Positions 11,309-21,283 of a DNA stretch of 64,000 bases are shown here, piece after piece. The DNA is taken from positions 806,001 through 870,000 of the forward strand of contig JAZKJV010002317.1 in the NCBI GenBank assembly GCA_037367405.1. Reading direction: 5' to 3'. How positions within the stretch are numbered: the stretch's first letter is position 1; each line of letters opens with the position of its first letter. The notes under the pieces were generated by a model. That model had not been told where the DNA came from. It searched no databases and saw only the letters and a program-made list of their open reading frames with translations. A program made the translations under genes and the position numbers. The DNA comes from Ottelia alismoides. Lineage: Eukaryota > Streptophyta > Magnoliopsida > Alismatales > Hydrocharitaceae.

Positions 11309-11686
11309 AGACCAGGGTGCGTTTGTTATGCGGGTTAGGGCGGGTTAAACTGGTAGAGGGTAACCCGTTTTGTGTTTTGGTGTTCGGATAGAGGGTTAAA
11401 CTGGGGGTGGGTTTGAAGTGGGGTTGTTGTGATATGATTATATTGAAGTTTGAAAAAATGTGTAGTTATTGTGATGTGATTGTATTGAAGTTTTGAAAAG
11501 TGAGTAGAAGTGGAGTAGTTTATAATTTGTATATGATATAATGGTATACTATATTATTTTTTGATGGAATTGATAAAAGAAAATTGATTTATTTAATATA
11601 TTAAAAAAGGTAAAAGTGAGACCCACCTAGGAGAGAAAGGGATTGGGTTAAGGGGGGTTAAGGGGAGTTTACCTCGGGTACCGAGC
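11309..11686. mobile_element. Insert in CopA gag with hAT-like left end
   Basis: About 380 bp separate two collinear pieces of CopA gag. The left end CAGGGTGCGTTTGTTATG resembles hAT-type MITE ends. The interior is AT-rich in the middle with G-rich tracts (GGGTTAAACTGG, GGGGGGTTAAGGGG) towards both ends. No matching inverted repeat or clear 8-bp duplication was found at the right side (…TACCGAGCG), so the right end may be eroded. Confidence 0.5.
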
Positions 11687-11731
11687 GATACCATAGAGAT
11701 TTTGTCATGACCGGAGTGTTTCTGGTTTCCC
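11687..11731 (+). pseudogene. CopA gag fragment between two inserts
   Basis: The frame reads YHRDFVMTGVFLVS, equivalent to AYKDFVMTGVFLTA in CopB. It continues as LNPKYD from 20580 once CopC and one copy of its target duplication are removed. Confidence 0.7.
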
Positions 11732-11959
11732 GTAGGAGAATATTCTGTGCTGGGAGTATATTTATTAGGAGAATATTCTAGGCTTTAGATATATTCTATA
11801 GGAGAATATTCTATGTGCTAGGAATATTCTATAGGAGAATATTCTTAGTGGTATTTATGTATTTTCTCCTTTGAGCTCTCTAGGATTTTGTCCTATATAA
11901 GGATCCTTAGACCTCTTGAATAGATCATGTTCTTTCTCTTCTTTTCATTATTTTCCACA
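11732..11959 (+). repeat. CopC 5' LTR with GAATATTC array
   Basis: It ends TTTTCCACA. The first base or two seem mutated (GTAGGAG for TGTTAGGAG). Five copies of the palindrome GAATATTC lie at 11738, 11771, 11804, 11822 and 11837. A TATA-like CCTATATAAGG lies near 11892. Confidence 0.75.
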
Positions 11960-11971
11960 TGATATCAGAGC
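11960..11971 (+). promoter_or_regulatory. CopC primer-binding site
   Basis: TGATATCAGAGC, one base off the initiator-Met site, immediately after the LTR. Confidence 0.8.
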
Positions 11972-12287
11972 AACGGTCCTAGACCAGTGTCCTGACGTAA
12001 TCCTACCGCCACCACCAGTCTCGCGCCGCACCCCCTTCTACTGCCATACATCGCTTCCCCATGCGGCCTCGCGCACACCCTCTAGGCCCCGCAGCGCCCC
12101 TTGTTGCTCCACCGACCCTACGCTGCCTTCAGCAGTCTCACCCTCACGTGCTGCCACCATTCGGAACCTCGTGCCACCCTTGGGCTGCACCGCATGCCTA
12201 ACTTCCGTTCTATGTACTGCTAGGTCTACATGATACTTAGACTACAATTACTATCTAGGTCACTTTTTCTTGACCTTTGCGGCCATC

Positions 12288-13260
12288 ATGACATCTGCTG
12301 AATCCAAGCCCATGTACCCGACTTCCTCTGTGATCGTCCAGGGCACTTCTATCAAACTCAAAGGTTTTGAGAACTATGTACTATGGTGTCGATCCTTCAA
12401 GGTTTTTATTGGTAGTCAGCAAAAGAACTATGTCCATACTAAGGATCCGCCCAAGGAGATAGAAAAGGAATACGATACTTGGTACATCGACAACTGCCAC
12501 TTGATTACTTGGATGACCAACAATGTCGATCTGAATATAGCCTCCAATCTTCTCTACAAGGAAAATACAAAGGCAATGTGGGACAGCCTTGAGAACACTT
12601 AATCTCAATCTCAGAAGACAGCCAAGTCCAGGTTCTCAGATATCTATACACGGATTTAGTCTGCAAATCAAGGAGATACATCCTTGATCGAGTACTATCA
12701 ACTGCTCGCCGACCTGTTATATGAGCTCCTTATCTTCCAACTTGCTTGTCGTGACAAACAGATATGAGATCACGTAGAATGGCAAGTGCATCGATTCTTA
12801 TCAGGACTACATCCATGATACAAGCCAGTGGAGGATCAATTTTTGATTGCTGCAACTCTACCCTCTCTTGAGATCATCTTTGGCCACCTACAGGAACTAG
12901 AGTCTTCTCCACCTCCTCTGTATGCTGAGATTATAACACATTTTGCTAGAGGATGCTCGACATACCATGGAGGACGTGGCTGTGACTTTGGCCGAGGTAG
13001 AGGCAGTGAGTCTGGACGAGGACGTGGTTCAGGTCGCGGTCATGGACGTGATCCTTCTACTGCCCACTATCCACCATGCACTCATTGCGGACACATGAAC
13101 CATCTGTCAGAATGCCATTTGGTGAAGTTTGGCATGCCTCCCAATGCCAACAACACCTATGAGTCTGTCTCTTACGATGGAACACATGATACTATGGACA
13201 CCTCTCGTGTTCAGTCTTCCAATGACAGTTAGACGTCTTTTACTGATTATGAGTATGCTC
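12288..13260 (+). pseudogene. CopC gag
   Basis: It starts at the ATG of MTSAESKPMYP. The N-terminal half contains LKGFENYVLWCRSFKVF and TKAMWDSLENT, typical of copia gag (UBN2-like domain). A TAA follows at about 12600, and more stops interrupt the helical region up to 12830. The 3' part (12828-13232) is open and shows a Gly/Arg-rich RGRGSGRGHGRD stretch followed by a CTHCGHMNHLSEC zinc knuckle that binds RNA. The leader before it is C-rich (11996-12180). Confidence 0.75.
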
Positions 13261-13359
13261 GCCTTCGATAACTGTTACAGAACACTGCCAGTGATACTTC
13301 TGCCTCTACTCCTACTGCTAGACTGACCACTACATTAGGTACAATTGCCAGCTTTGCAT

Positions 13360-14850
13360 CTACATCTGCTCCTGCATGGATCATCGACTCGGGTGCATCA
13401 ACTCATCTGACAGGAGAAGATAGTCTTCTCACCTCCTCATAACCGTCTTCCGTTGTGAAGACTGTTCGAGTTGCTAATGGTGCCATTCTCTTATTACTAA
13501 TGCAGGCACCATGGAGTTTTCCTCTAAACACCGACTTACTGGCATTCACCGTGCTCCTGACTTTCCGCTTAGTCTATTCTTTGTTCACAAGCTGGGCACT
13601 GAGCTTAACTGTCGAGTTATATTTGATGAGTTTTGCTATTATTTTCAGGACATCCGGATGAGACAGATCATTGGTGGGGGACATGAGAAGAACAATCTTT
13701 ATTATCTTGATATTCCTTCTGACTCCGGTTTTGTTGGGGCTTCGTCCATCTCTACTGATCCTCTTCTTTGGCATCTTCGTCTCGGTCATCCGTATGCCAA
13801 AGCTCTCTCTTTAGTGTTCCCTGAACTCCCTATGCTCAAGCCTTTTGAGTGCGAGACATGTCAATTCAGGAAACGTCATCGAGCGTTGTTCCCCGCTCGT
13901 ACTGAGCAGTCATGAAGTTCCTTTCTCCCTCATCCATTGTGATATTTGAGGACCTTGTCCGGTCCGTACTCTGAGTGGACATAGGTATTTTACTGTTTTT
14001 TTTATGATTATAGTAGGTCTTCTTGGGTCTATTTTCTAAAAGAGCGTTCAAAGATTAATAAAATTGTCAAAAACTTCTTTCATTATGTCGAGTTTGTCTT
14101 CTCCTCTGGTATAAAAATTTTCCACTCTGATAATACCCTGGAATTTACATAACATGACCTAACAGATTTCTTTGCCTCCAACGGTATCATACATCAAACC
14201 TCTTGTCCATATCATGGAAGGACATATCGATATCGGTATCGGTACCATGTCGATACCGATATATCGCCGATATATCGATGATATATCGACCCATATCGGC
14301 AACATAGGACCGAGATTGTGCATTTTTAGCTTGTCGATACCCGATATCGACCATATCGGCGATATATCGGTGATTTGTCGATAAGGATATATCGTCGATA
14401 TATTACCGATATATCGGGATATGGTCGTCCATGGTCCATATACGTCCCAACAAAACGGGATAACGGAAAGAAAATTAAGACATCTCCTACATATTGCCCG
14501 CTGCCTTCTTACTCTGATGAAGATTCCCAAAACCTATTGGGGTGATGCTGTTGTGACCGCTGTTCATCTTATAAACAGAATTCCATCTCCAAACCTAAAT
14601 GGATCAATCCCCTTCTCTTTACTTTACCTAACCGAGTCACCCTTTCTTCTTCCGTTGAGAACCTTTGGATGTATATCTTTTGTTCATAATTTTCACTTTA
14701 CAGACAAACTTTCTCCTCGTGCGATCAAATGTGTCTTCCTCGGTTACTCTCGTACTAAAAAAGGTTACATGTGTTATGATCCAATTGAACGTTGCTATTA
14801 TATCTCTGCGGATGTAACCTTTTTTTGAGTAGACAAGCTTCTTCACTCAA
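13360..14850 (+). pseudogene. CopC protease and integrase, split by MITE-a
   Basis: The protease motif WIIDSGASTHLTG (about 13377) keeps the catalytic DSG. A GAG-pre-integrase block with LLWHLRLGHPYAKALS and C..C (CETCQFRKRH) follows at 13760-13890. The core reads LSGHRYF and then an acidic HSDNTLEF-like block near 14120. MITE-a interrupts just after HQTSCPY. The frame resumes with YTSQQNGITERKLRHLLH and GCISFVHNFHF up to 14828. Stops at several places make it non-functional. Confidence 0.75.
14213..14433 (+). mobile_element. MITE-a, 221 bp
   Basis: It is flanked by a perfect 8-bp duplication GTCCATAT (14205-14212 and 14434-14441). The ends CATGGAAGGACATATCG and the complement of the right end, CATGGACGACCATATCC, form an imperfect inverted repeat. 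The interior consists almost wholly of CGATATATCG/GATATCGG-type palindromic words. There is no coding capacity. It is hAT-like by duplication length. Confidence 0.85.
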
Positions 14851-15149
14851 TCTGTTACAGATATCCCTCTGGATCTCCCACCTCCACCCATTGTCTATAA
14901 ACAGAGACATATACCTTCACCACCAGATGTTCCTTTGCCTATTTCTCTTTTTCAGGATGATATGTCTTCTACAATTGTCCCCTCCAATGTTGTCCCGGAT
15001 GATCCTTAAGATCTTCCAATTGCTCTGCGCAGAACTAAGAGGCAATGTAGTTCTCATCCCATGTCTCACTTCGCCTTGATTGCTGGTTTATCTTGCGCTG
15101 ACAGACGATATGCAGATGCTCTCATGACTATTTCTATTTCGAGAGACCA

Positions 15150-16403
15150 CCATAGTGCTTTGCAGGATTCAGGATGACGAAAGGCCATGGATGAAGAAAT
15201 GGATGCTCTTATTACTGGGGAACATGTGATCTAGTGCAATGTCCCAAAGTGACTAGACCTGTGGTATGTAAATGGGTCTTCACAATCAAACAATCACCAG
15301 ATGGGTCGATTGACAAGTTGAAAGCTCGTCTTGTGGCAAATGGCTTCACACAGTCATATGGAGTGGATTACTTTGAGACATTCTCATCGGTTGCGTGAAT
15401 GGGGTCAATAAGGACTATCCTTTATGTGGCAACTAATAAGGCGTGACCTCTCTTTTAGTTAGATGTGAAAAATGCGTTCTTATATGGAGTTCTTGATAAG
15501 AAAGTGTACATGATGCAACCCTCAGGTTATAAAGCTCAGGCGGCGTATGTATGTCGACTTCGCAAAGAAATATGTGGCCTAAATCAAAGCCCAAGGGCAT
15601 GATTCGATAGACTTACTGCAGAGATCAACACTCTTGACTTTCAGAGAACAACCTCTGATTATTTTGTGTTTGTTAGAAGACGAGCAAATGATACTGTAAT
15701 TCTTGCAGTATATGTTGATGATATGGTTATCACAGGTGATGATGATAAAGGGATACTAGAGACCAAGGCCTTCCTCCAGAAAGTATTTGTTACCAAGGAT
15801 CTCGGTCCACTACGATATTTCTTGGGCATAGAAGTACTATGCACTACAGAGGGTCTTCATCTTTCACAGAGGAAATAATCTTTGGACATTCTTATGGAAG
15901 CTGGATTACTTGGATGTGAGCCCGTTGGCATTCCTGCAGATCCTAAGAAACACTTCACATCCTCTGATCCTATCTTCGAAGATGTTACTCGATATAGAAG
16001 CCTGGTTGGAAAACTTCTTTACCTTACTGTCGCCAGACCAGATTTTTCCTACACAGTTAGCAGAGCTAGCTAGTCAACACATGGAGCAACCTTGTTACAA
16101 TCACTGTCAGGATGTTCTTCAGATTCTACGATACGTGAAGAAATCACCAGGGTGTGGTCTATTCTATGAGGCAAATGGGTACACCGATGTTATTGCCTAT
16201 GCTGATGCCGATTATGCGAGCTCACCAACGGATCGACGCTCCACCACAAGTTATGCTATGATGGTTGGGAAATCTTGTTACTTGGAGAAGCAAGAAGCAT
16301 ACCGTTGTATCTAGATCTAGTGCAGAAGTAAAGTACATGGCGATGGCTCAGGCTGCTTGCAAGATCACGCGGCTATTAACCTTTCTGCAACAACTTGGTA
16401 TTG
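15150..16403 (+). pseudogene. CopC reverse transcriptase and RNase H, 5' part
   Basis: RT blocks seen in order are [61 protein letters not shown] (catalytic YVDD kept) and LRYFLGIEV. RNase H begins with ADADYASSPTDRRSTT. Internal stops include a TGA after SSVA and TAG codons near 15450 and 15876. The reading breaks at 16403 in the RNase H domain where CopD is inserted, and resumes at 20082. Confidence 0.8.
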
Positions 16404-16408
16404 TTGTC

Positions 16409-16553
16409 TGTTGAGATATTTCTATATTCCTTTGTACCTTTCTAGCTATTTTACTTACTTTATGTCATCTTATGTAATTTACCCATAGGTCTCTCCCCTA
16501 TATAAGAGAGCCTAGGGTTACATGAATAAACATCCCTTTTCATTTTTCCAACA
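16409..16553 (+). repeat. CopD 5' LTR
   Basis: It runs from TGTTGAGATATTTCTATAT to TTTTTCCAACA, 145 bp. The TATA box CCTATATAAGAGAGC near 16497 is shared with CopB, CopF and (as complement) CopE. Confidence 0.9.
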
Positions 16554-16565
16554 TGGTATCAGAGC
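16554..16565 (+). promoter_or_regulatory. CopD primer-binding site
   Basis: Exact TGGTATCAGAGC directly after the LTR, the site for initiator-Met tRNA. Confidence 0.9.
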
Positions 16566-17009
16566 AGCGGTCCTAGGCTAGAGCTCTCGAACCCAAAATC
16601 CTAACCCTACCCTCCAACCCTTTCCTCCCGTGCGCCGCCGCCGCCCCAACCCGCGCACACCGTCCTTCTCTGCGAAGCGTCGCTAGTCCACGCGGGCACC
16701 ATCGTCGCCGCCAACCAAAGCGGCATCGCCTACGCATGCATAGTCGCCTGCGTGCGTACGTGTGCTGCCTCTCGCACATGCGTGAGTCGTCTTCTGCATG
16801 TGCCTGCGCCGCCTCTCGCCCATGTGTGCGCCGCCTCTCGCGCATGCGTGCGCAGTTGTCTTGCGCGTCACCGACGCTAGTTGCGAGTCGTCTCTCCGTT
16901 GGATAATGGATTTGGGTGCATAAGTCTACATATGCACTCAAATCAACATATGTTTGTGTAGACATTCAATCTTTGGTCTACAAACCCTGGTTTCTCTTCA
17001 TCCGATAGT
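16566..17009 (+). other. CopD leader with GC-rich island
   Basis: 16620-16890 is full of GCGC/TGCGC words (CGCATGCGTGCGC and similar), in contrast to the AT-rich LTR. Minus-strand frames rich in Arg, Ala and His here are a by-product of this composition. Confidence 0.6.
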
Positions 17010-17923
17010 ATGTCTGAGAACAAAGTCGATGTACCCGCCACTGGCGCATTCAGAGGTCCAACACCAGTTGTCAAAATGGATGGGACAAACTACGAGCTCT
17101 GGGCTATGCAGTTCATGAGCCTGATGAAGGCAAATGGTAAGAAGCATATTCTTACCGAGGAGGAACCGGTGGAGAAGACTGGGGTAAATGCCTCGTGGGA
17201 GGCAGATGATGCGTATGCCAAGTTTGGCTCTCTGGTACATTGACGATCGAGATTGCCAATGATGTACTACATCAACCTACTGCTAAGGTGATGTGGGATA
17301 TCTCCACGGCAACATATTCACAAGCAATGAACGAGATGAAGATCCTCCAACTCCAGCATGACATATTTACTGTTAAGTAGAATGGGCGTCCTCTGCATTC
17401 ACTATATACATCTTTTCCTGGGATGTTTGAGAAGCTTCACAGCTTCATGTCTCTGACGGCATCTCTTGAGCAACAGAAGACATATAGGAATGCTGCCATG
17501 GTAGGGGTATTCCTAGCAGCCCTTGATCCTGAATATGTTGCTTTTCAGGTTCTAGAGGATGCCACTATCCCTCCCATGGAGGAAGCGTTCCACAGGCTTA
17601 GCAGATTTACTATTCCTTCCACAACCTTTAGTCAGACTTCCTCGGCCATGGCAACCTCTCGAGGAAGGGGAGGTCATTCTTTCTCTCGTAGACGCAGACC
17701 TCCTGGAAGAGGTCGCACTCGACAGTCCTGTACTTTCTGTCATCGCCTAGGTCACACTGAGGAGACATGCTATTCCAAGCATGGATTCCCGACGTCAGCT
17801 CGTGTTGTAGAGCAGATTGAGTCTCCTGCTGCTTCTACTCTAGATCAGAGGTTTGATCATTTTGTGGCCAGACTGAGGGATGTTATTCCTCCTTCCGCTT
17901 CACCAATGTCAGGAGATCATTAA
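17010..17923 (+). pseudogene. CopD gag
   Basis: It starts at ATG of MSENKVDVP. The N-terminal block is VKMDGTNYELWAMQFMSLM, then GKKHILTEEEPVEKTGVN. A frameshift near 17225 and a TAG in the IFTVK*NGRPLHS block break it. The C-terminal part (17423-17923, open) holds ALDPEYVAFQ, PPMEEAFHRLSR, a GRGGHSFSRRRRPPGRGRTR basic stretch and the zinc knuckle CTFCHRLGHTEETC at 17729-17770. It is the capsid/nucleocapsid protein of the element. Confidence 0.8.
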
Positions 17924-18560
17924 GATGTAACAGCTTCGGCCTCTGCCAGTACCTCTGCTACAACCAACACACCTAAGGTACTTATGCTTTGACATCTTGT
18001 CATGGATCGGACCTTACTGAGTGCATTATGGACTCCGATGCAACACATCAACTATGTGGAGACAGACATCAACTTACGTCATTTAGACAGGTTCAACCAT
18101 GGAGAACAGTCGTGATAGCTGATGGGACTCATTCCCCGATCACATGATAACATCCACGGAGCTGCTTCTGCTCATGGTCATTGCCTATCATCCACAGAGC
18201 CCCAGGTTTGTTTTGATAACATAGATTCTAACGATGCGACTGGAGGTATTTCTGTGCTGGAGTCAATGCAGGAAAATAGTGCACAGATGGAAGATGTTAC
18301 CTCTGACCTGGATATTCCTATTGCCGTTCGAAAGCAGAAGTGATCTTATGCTTCTTTCCCCCAGGTGTCTCATGTCTCCTTTCATCGTCTAATAGGGGAT
18401 TTCAAGAAATTTGCAGCAACATTATCTGCCATGGAAATTCCATGGAATTATTAGGAGGCATTGAAGGATAGTCGATGGCGCTTAGCTATGGAGGAGGAGA
18501 TGGCTGTGCTACAATCACGTAATACGTTGAGTCTTGTTAGTGCTTGAGTTGACGCATCCG
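17924..18560 (+). pseudogene. CopD protease remnant and connection region
   Basis: The protease reads CIMDSDATHQLCGD, with the catalytic DSG changed to DSD. A few residues later the frame (VIADGTHSPIT) jumps directly to a stretch ending in DLDIPIAVRKQK, which in CopF lies after integrase. The whole GAG-pre-integrase and integrase core is therefore absent. The junction lies near 18145. The block [10 protein letters not shown] follows, leading into RT. Confidence 0.7.
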
Positions 18561-19929
18561 TTGTGGGATGCAAATGGGTATTCACTGTGAAACGCCACGC
18601 AGATGGCAATGTAGATTGCGATAAGATGAGAGTTGTGGCACATGGGTTCACCCAGACATATGGGGTGGACTATCAGGATACTTTTTCTCCAGTGGCCAGG
18701 CATTCTACTTTACGTATTCTTCTTTCAGTTGCTGTGACACAAGATTGGCCACTGTATCAGCTTGATGTGAAAAATGCCTTCCTCTATGGTGATATACAGG
18801 AGGAGGTCTACATGCAGCAGCCACCGGGGTTTACTGCTGAGGGGGAGTGTCAGAAGGTTTGCAGGCTCCACAAGGCCATTTATGTCCTTAAGCAGAGTCC
18901 AAGATCATGGTTTCAGAAGCTCTCGGACTTGATAGAGCAACATGGATTTGTGCGATCAACTGCTGATCATTCTTTTTTTTTGTGCAGAAGACCCAGAGAG
19001 GTACTGCTGTCATTCTTGTATACGTTGATGACATTATTGTTACAGGGGATGACAAGCAGGACATTCGGTGTGCCAAGGACGTCTTAGGTCAGCAGTTTGT
19101 GACCAATGATCTTGGACATCTACACTACTTTCTTGGGTTGGAGTTTGCATATCTTCTTATAGAGACATATATGACAGATTGCAGATCTGCCACTACTCCT
19201 ATTGACTCGGGCATGAAACTTTATGATGATGACACGGAGAAGGTCGACAAAAGGAGGTACATGGAACTTGTTGGCAAGCTACTATATGTGGCCATCACAA
19301 GGCCTGACATTTCTTTTGCAGTGAGCAAAGTAAGTCAGTTTATGGAGCAACCCAGACTTGCACATATGGATGCAGTTTATATGATCTTGAGATACCTGAA
19401 GACTTGACCTGGTACTAAACTTCTTTTCAGCAAGGGCACATCTCTCTCAGTTACAGCATGTGCAGATGCAGACTATGTTGGATGTCCATAGGATAGAAAG
19501 TCTACCACGGGCATTGTTGTGTTTATTGGAAACTCCCTTGTTTCATGGAAGATCAGGAAGCAGACTATAGTTGTCAGATCGAGTGCTGAGTCAGAATACA
19601 TGGCCACGGCGCAAGCAACCACAGAAATGATGTGGGTCAGATCTGTTCTTACTGACCTTATGATAGAGGTGCCTCTTCCCATGCACCTCCAATGTGACAA
19701 TCAGGCTGCTCTTTTTATTGCCAACAACCCCGCGTTTCATGTGACAACGAAACATTTTGAGGTAGATTGTTATTATACTAGAGACATGATCCAGAAGGGT
19801 CTGATTTCTACTTCTCATGTTAATTCAGGAGAACAGACAACAGATATCTTTACTAAGGCCTTGCTCAAGGGGCCGTTTCAAAAGTGTTCGTACAGGCTGT
19901 GCATGATTGACATCTATGCTCCATCTTGA
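18561..19929 (+). pseudogene. CopD reverse transcriptase and RNase H
   Basis: RT runs 18563-19407 over two frames. It shows [64 protein letters not shown] (YVDD kept) and LHYFLGLEFA. A short deletion after LEFA removes the block equivalent to MSQRKYV. RNase H (19440-19929) shows ADADYVGCP, STTG, SSAESEYMATAQ, CDNQAALFIANNP and QTTDIFTKALLKGPF. Frameshifts near 18990 and 19410 inactivate it. Confidence 0.85.
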
Positions 19930-19936
19930 GGGGGAA
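19926..19936 (+). promoter_or_regulatory. CopD polypurine tract
   Basis: TTGAGGGGGAA directly before the 3' LTR, the primer site for plus-strand synthesis. The same tract precedes the other CopA-lineage 3' LTRs. Confidence 0.8.
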
Positions 19937-20081
19937 TGTTGAGATATTTCTATATTCCTTTGTACCTTTCTAGCTATTTTATTTTCTTTATGTCATCTTC
20001 TATAATTTACTCATAGGTCTCTCCTCTATATAAGAGAGCCTAGGGTTACAGGAGTAAACATCCCTTTTCATTTTTCCAACA
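19937..20081 (+). repeat. CopD 3' LTR
   Basis: 145 bp, TGTTGAGATATTTC to CCAACA. It differs from the 5' copy at about eight sites, a moderately old insertion. Confidence 0.9.
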
Positions 20082-20331
20082 TTGTCACTACTCGTATTCC
20101 ACTTTACTGTGACAACAGATCTACTATGTATTTTTCCACAAATCTAGTGTTCCATGAGCAAACCAAGCATATAGAGGTTGACTGCCATTTTATTCATGTT
20201 ACTGTCAGGATTGGAGGAATTACTACTCCTCACATCAACACTGACCTTCAGCTTGCAGATGTCAACGACACTTTCAAAGAAGCGACTTTCCTGGATTGTT
20301 TGCAAGTTGGGCATGACTGATAAATATGCTC
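20082..20331 (+). pseudogene. CopC RNase H, 3' part
   Basis: It picks up the frame broken at 16403. Blocks are IPLYCDNRSTMYF, LVFHEQTKHIEVDCHFI and LQLADV, equivalent to the end of copia RNase H. The sequence GGTATTGTTGTC…ACTACTC is continuous once CopD and one TTGTC are removed. Confidence 0.8.
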
Positions 20332-20346
20332 TAACTTGAGGGAGAG

Positions 20347-20574
20347 CGTTAGGAGAATATTCTGTGCTAGGAGTATATTTGTTTAGAGAATATTCTAGGT
20401 GCTAGGAATATTCGATAGGAGAATATTCTATGTGCTAGGAATATTCTATAGGAGAATATTCCTAGGGACATTTATGTATTTTCTCCTTTGAGCTCTCTAG
20501 GGTTTTGTCATCTATAAGGACCCATAGACCCCTTGAATAGATCGTGCTCTTTCATCTTTTCATTATTTTCCACA
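20347..20574 (+). repeat. CopC 3' LTR with GAATATTC array
   Basis: It is preceded by a purine tract (TTGAGGGAGAG). Six GAATATTC copies lie at 20354, 20388, 20406, 20421, 20439 and 20454. It ends TTTTCCACA, as the 5' LTR does. The first bases read CGTTAGGAG. Confidence 0.75.
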
Positions 20575-21283
20575 TTCCTTAACCCGAAATACGACTGAAC
20601 TCACTCTCAGACATAGAAGGAAATTTCGCGATATATCGGCTATATATCGTCGATATATCGACATCGAGATGCAACCGATATGGGTACTGATATGGCGATA
20701 TATCCCAGTTTTCAGGCATTTCCTTCACAAAAAGATCATCGACATGGGTGATATTTCGGTTATATATCGTCGAAATAATTTATCGATACGATATCGATAT
20801 CAATATGGTTTTCCATGCTCTCAATTTCTCACAGATTCTACCATACCAGCTATGGAGGAAGCATACCACAGGTTGAATTGACTGAGTATCCCCTTTGCCA
20901 CGTATTCTCAGACATTGTCCGCAATGGAAGCACCCCGTGGTAGATTTGGTTCGTCTTCATTTAGAGGACGAGACACACGAGATAGAGGAGGTCCACACGT
21001 ACGTCAGCCCTGTTCATACTGTCATTGATCAGGTCACTTGAAGGACACATGCTACTCGAAGCACAACTTCCCACTATCGACCTGTGCTGTTGAGCAGGTT
21101 CAGACTGCTCTTGATTTCATCGATCATCATTATGATGACTTCTCTGTCCGTCTGAGAGAGATCATGCCACCAGTCGTCGTATCTTCAAGTACTGGTCCAT
21201 CAGATATTGCTGCTTTTATCTCTACTAGTACTTCAGGTATTACTCATGTATTTACTAGTCACTCTAGATCAGATCCTTCAGAA
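20575..21283 (+). pseudogene. CopA gag, C-terminal part, split by MITE-a
   Basis: The frame LNPKYD..THSQ continues from 11731, is interrupted by MITE-a (20612-20817), and resumes with LTDSTIPAMEEAYHRLN. It is followed by a stop, a Gly/Arg-rich RGRDTRDRGG stretch and the zinc knuckle CSYCH*SGHLKDTC (21011-21052, with a TGA inside). The frame YSKHNFPLSTCAVEQVQ then leads to the protease. Confidence 0.75.
20612..20817 (+). mobile_element. MITE-a, 206 bp
   Basis: The ends CATAGAAGGAAATTTCG and (complement) CATGGAAAACCATATTG match the 14213 copy. The flanks CTCTCAGA (20604-20611) and CTCTCAAT (20818-20825) agree at 6 of 8. The interior has CGATATATCGGC words. It sits inside CopA gag. Confidence 0.75.

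Larger units (their letters stand above)
16409..20081 (+). mobile_element. CopD, copia element lacking integrase
   Basis: It is flanked by a perfect 5-bp duplication TTGTC (16404-16408, 20082-20086). LTRs are 145 bp each with roughly eight differences by eye. At 3673 bp it is about 1.3-1.4 kb shorter than its relatives CopB and CopF. The missing part is the integrase, joined near 18145. It lies inside CopC RNase H and is of the CopA lineage. Confidence 0.9.
11732..20574 (+). mobile_element. CopC, Ty1/copia of a second lineage
   Basis: LTRs 11732-11959 and 20347-20574 enclose a copia gag-pol of a lineage unlike CopA. The flanks TTCCC (11727-11731) and TTCCT (20575-20579) are a 5-bp target duplication with one mismatch. 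Removing the element restores the CopA gag frame. It carries MITE-a in integrase and CopD in RNase H; the net length is about 4.9 kb. All domains have stop codons. Confidence 0.85.

Noticed and set aside
11738..11844. CRISPR-like regular repeats in the CopC LTR
   Set aside because: Repeats are short palindromes in a plant LTR, spacing is irregular, and the same array occurs in the partner LTR.
14172..14530. Ile/Tyr/Arg-rich frames on both strands
   Set aside because: Both are readings through the palindromic words of MITE-a.
16573..16965. 130-residue minus-strand Arg/Ala/His-rich frame
   Set aside because: Antisense to the CopD GC-rich leader; compositional only.
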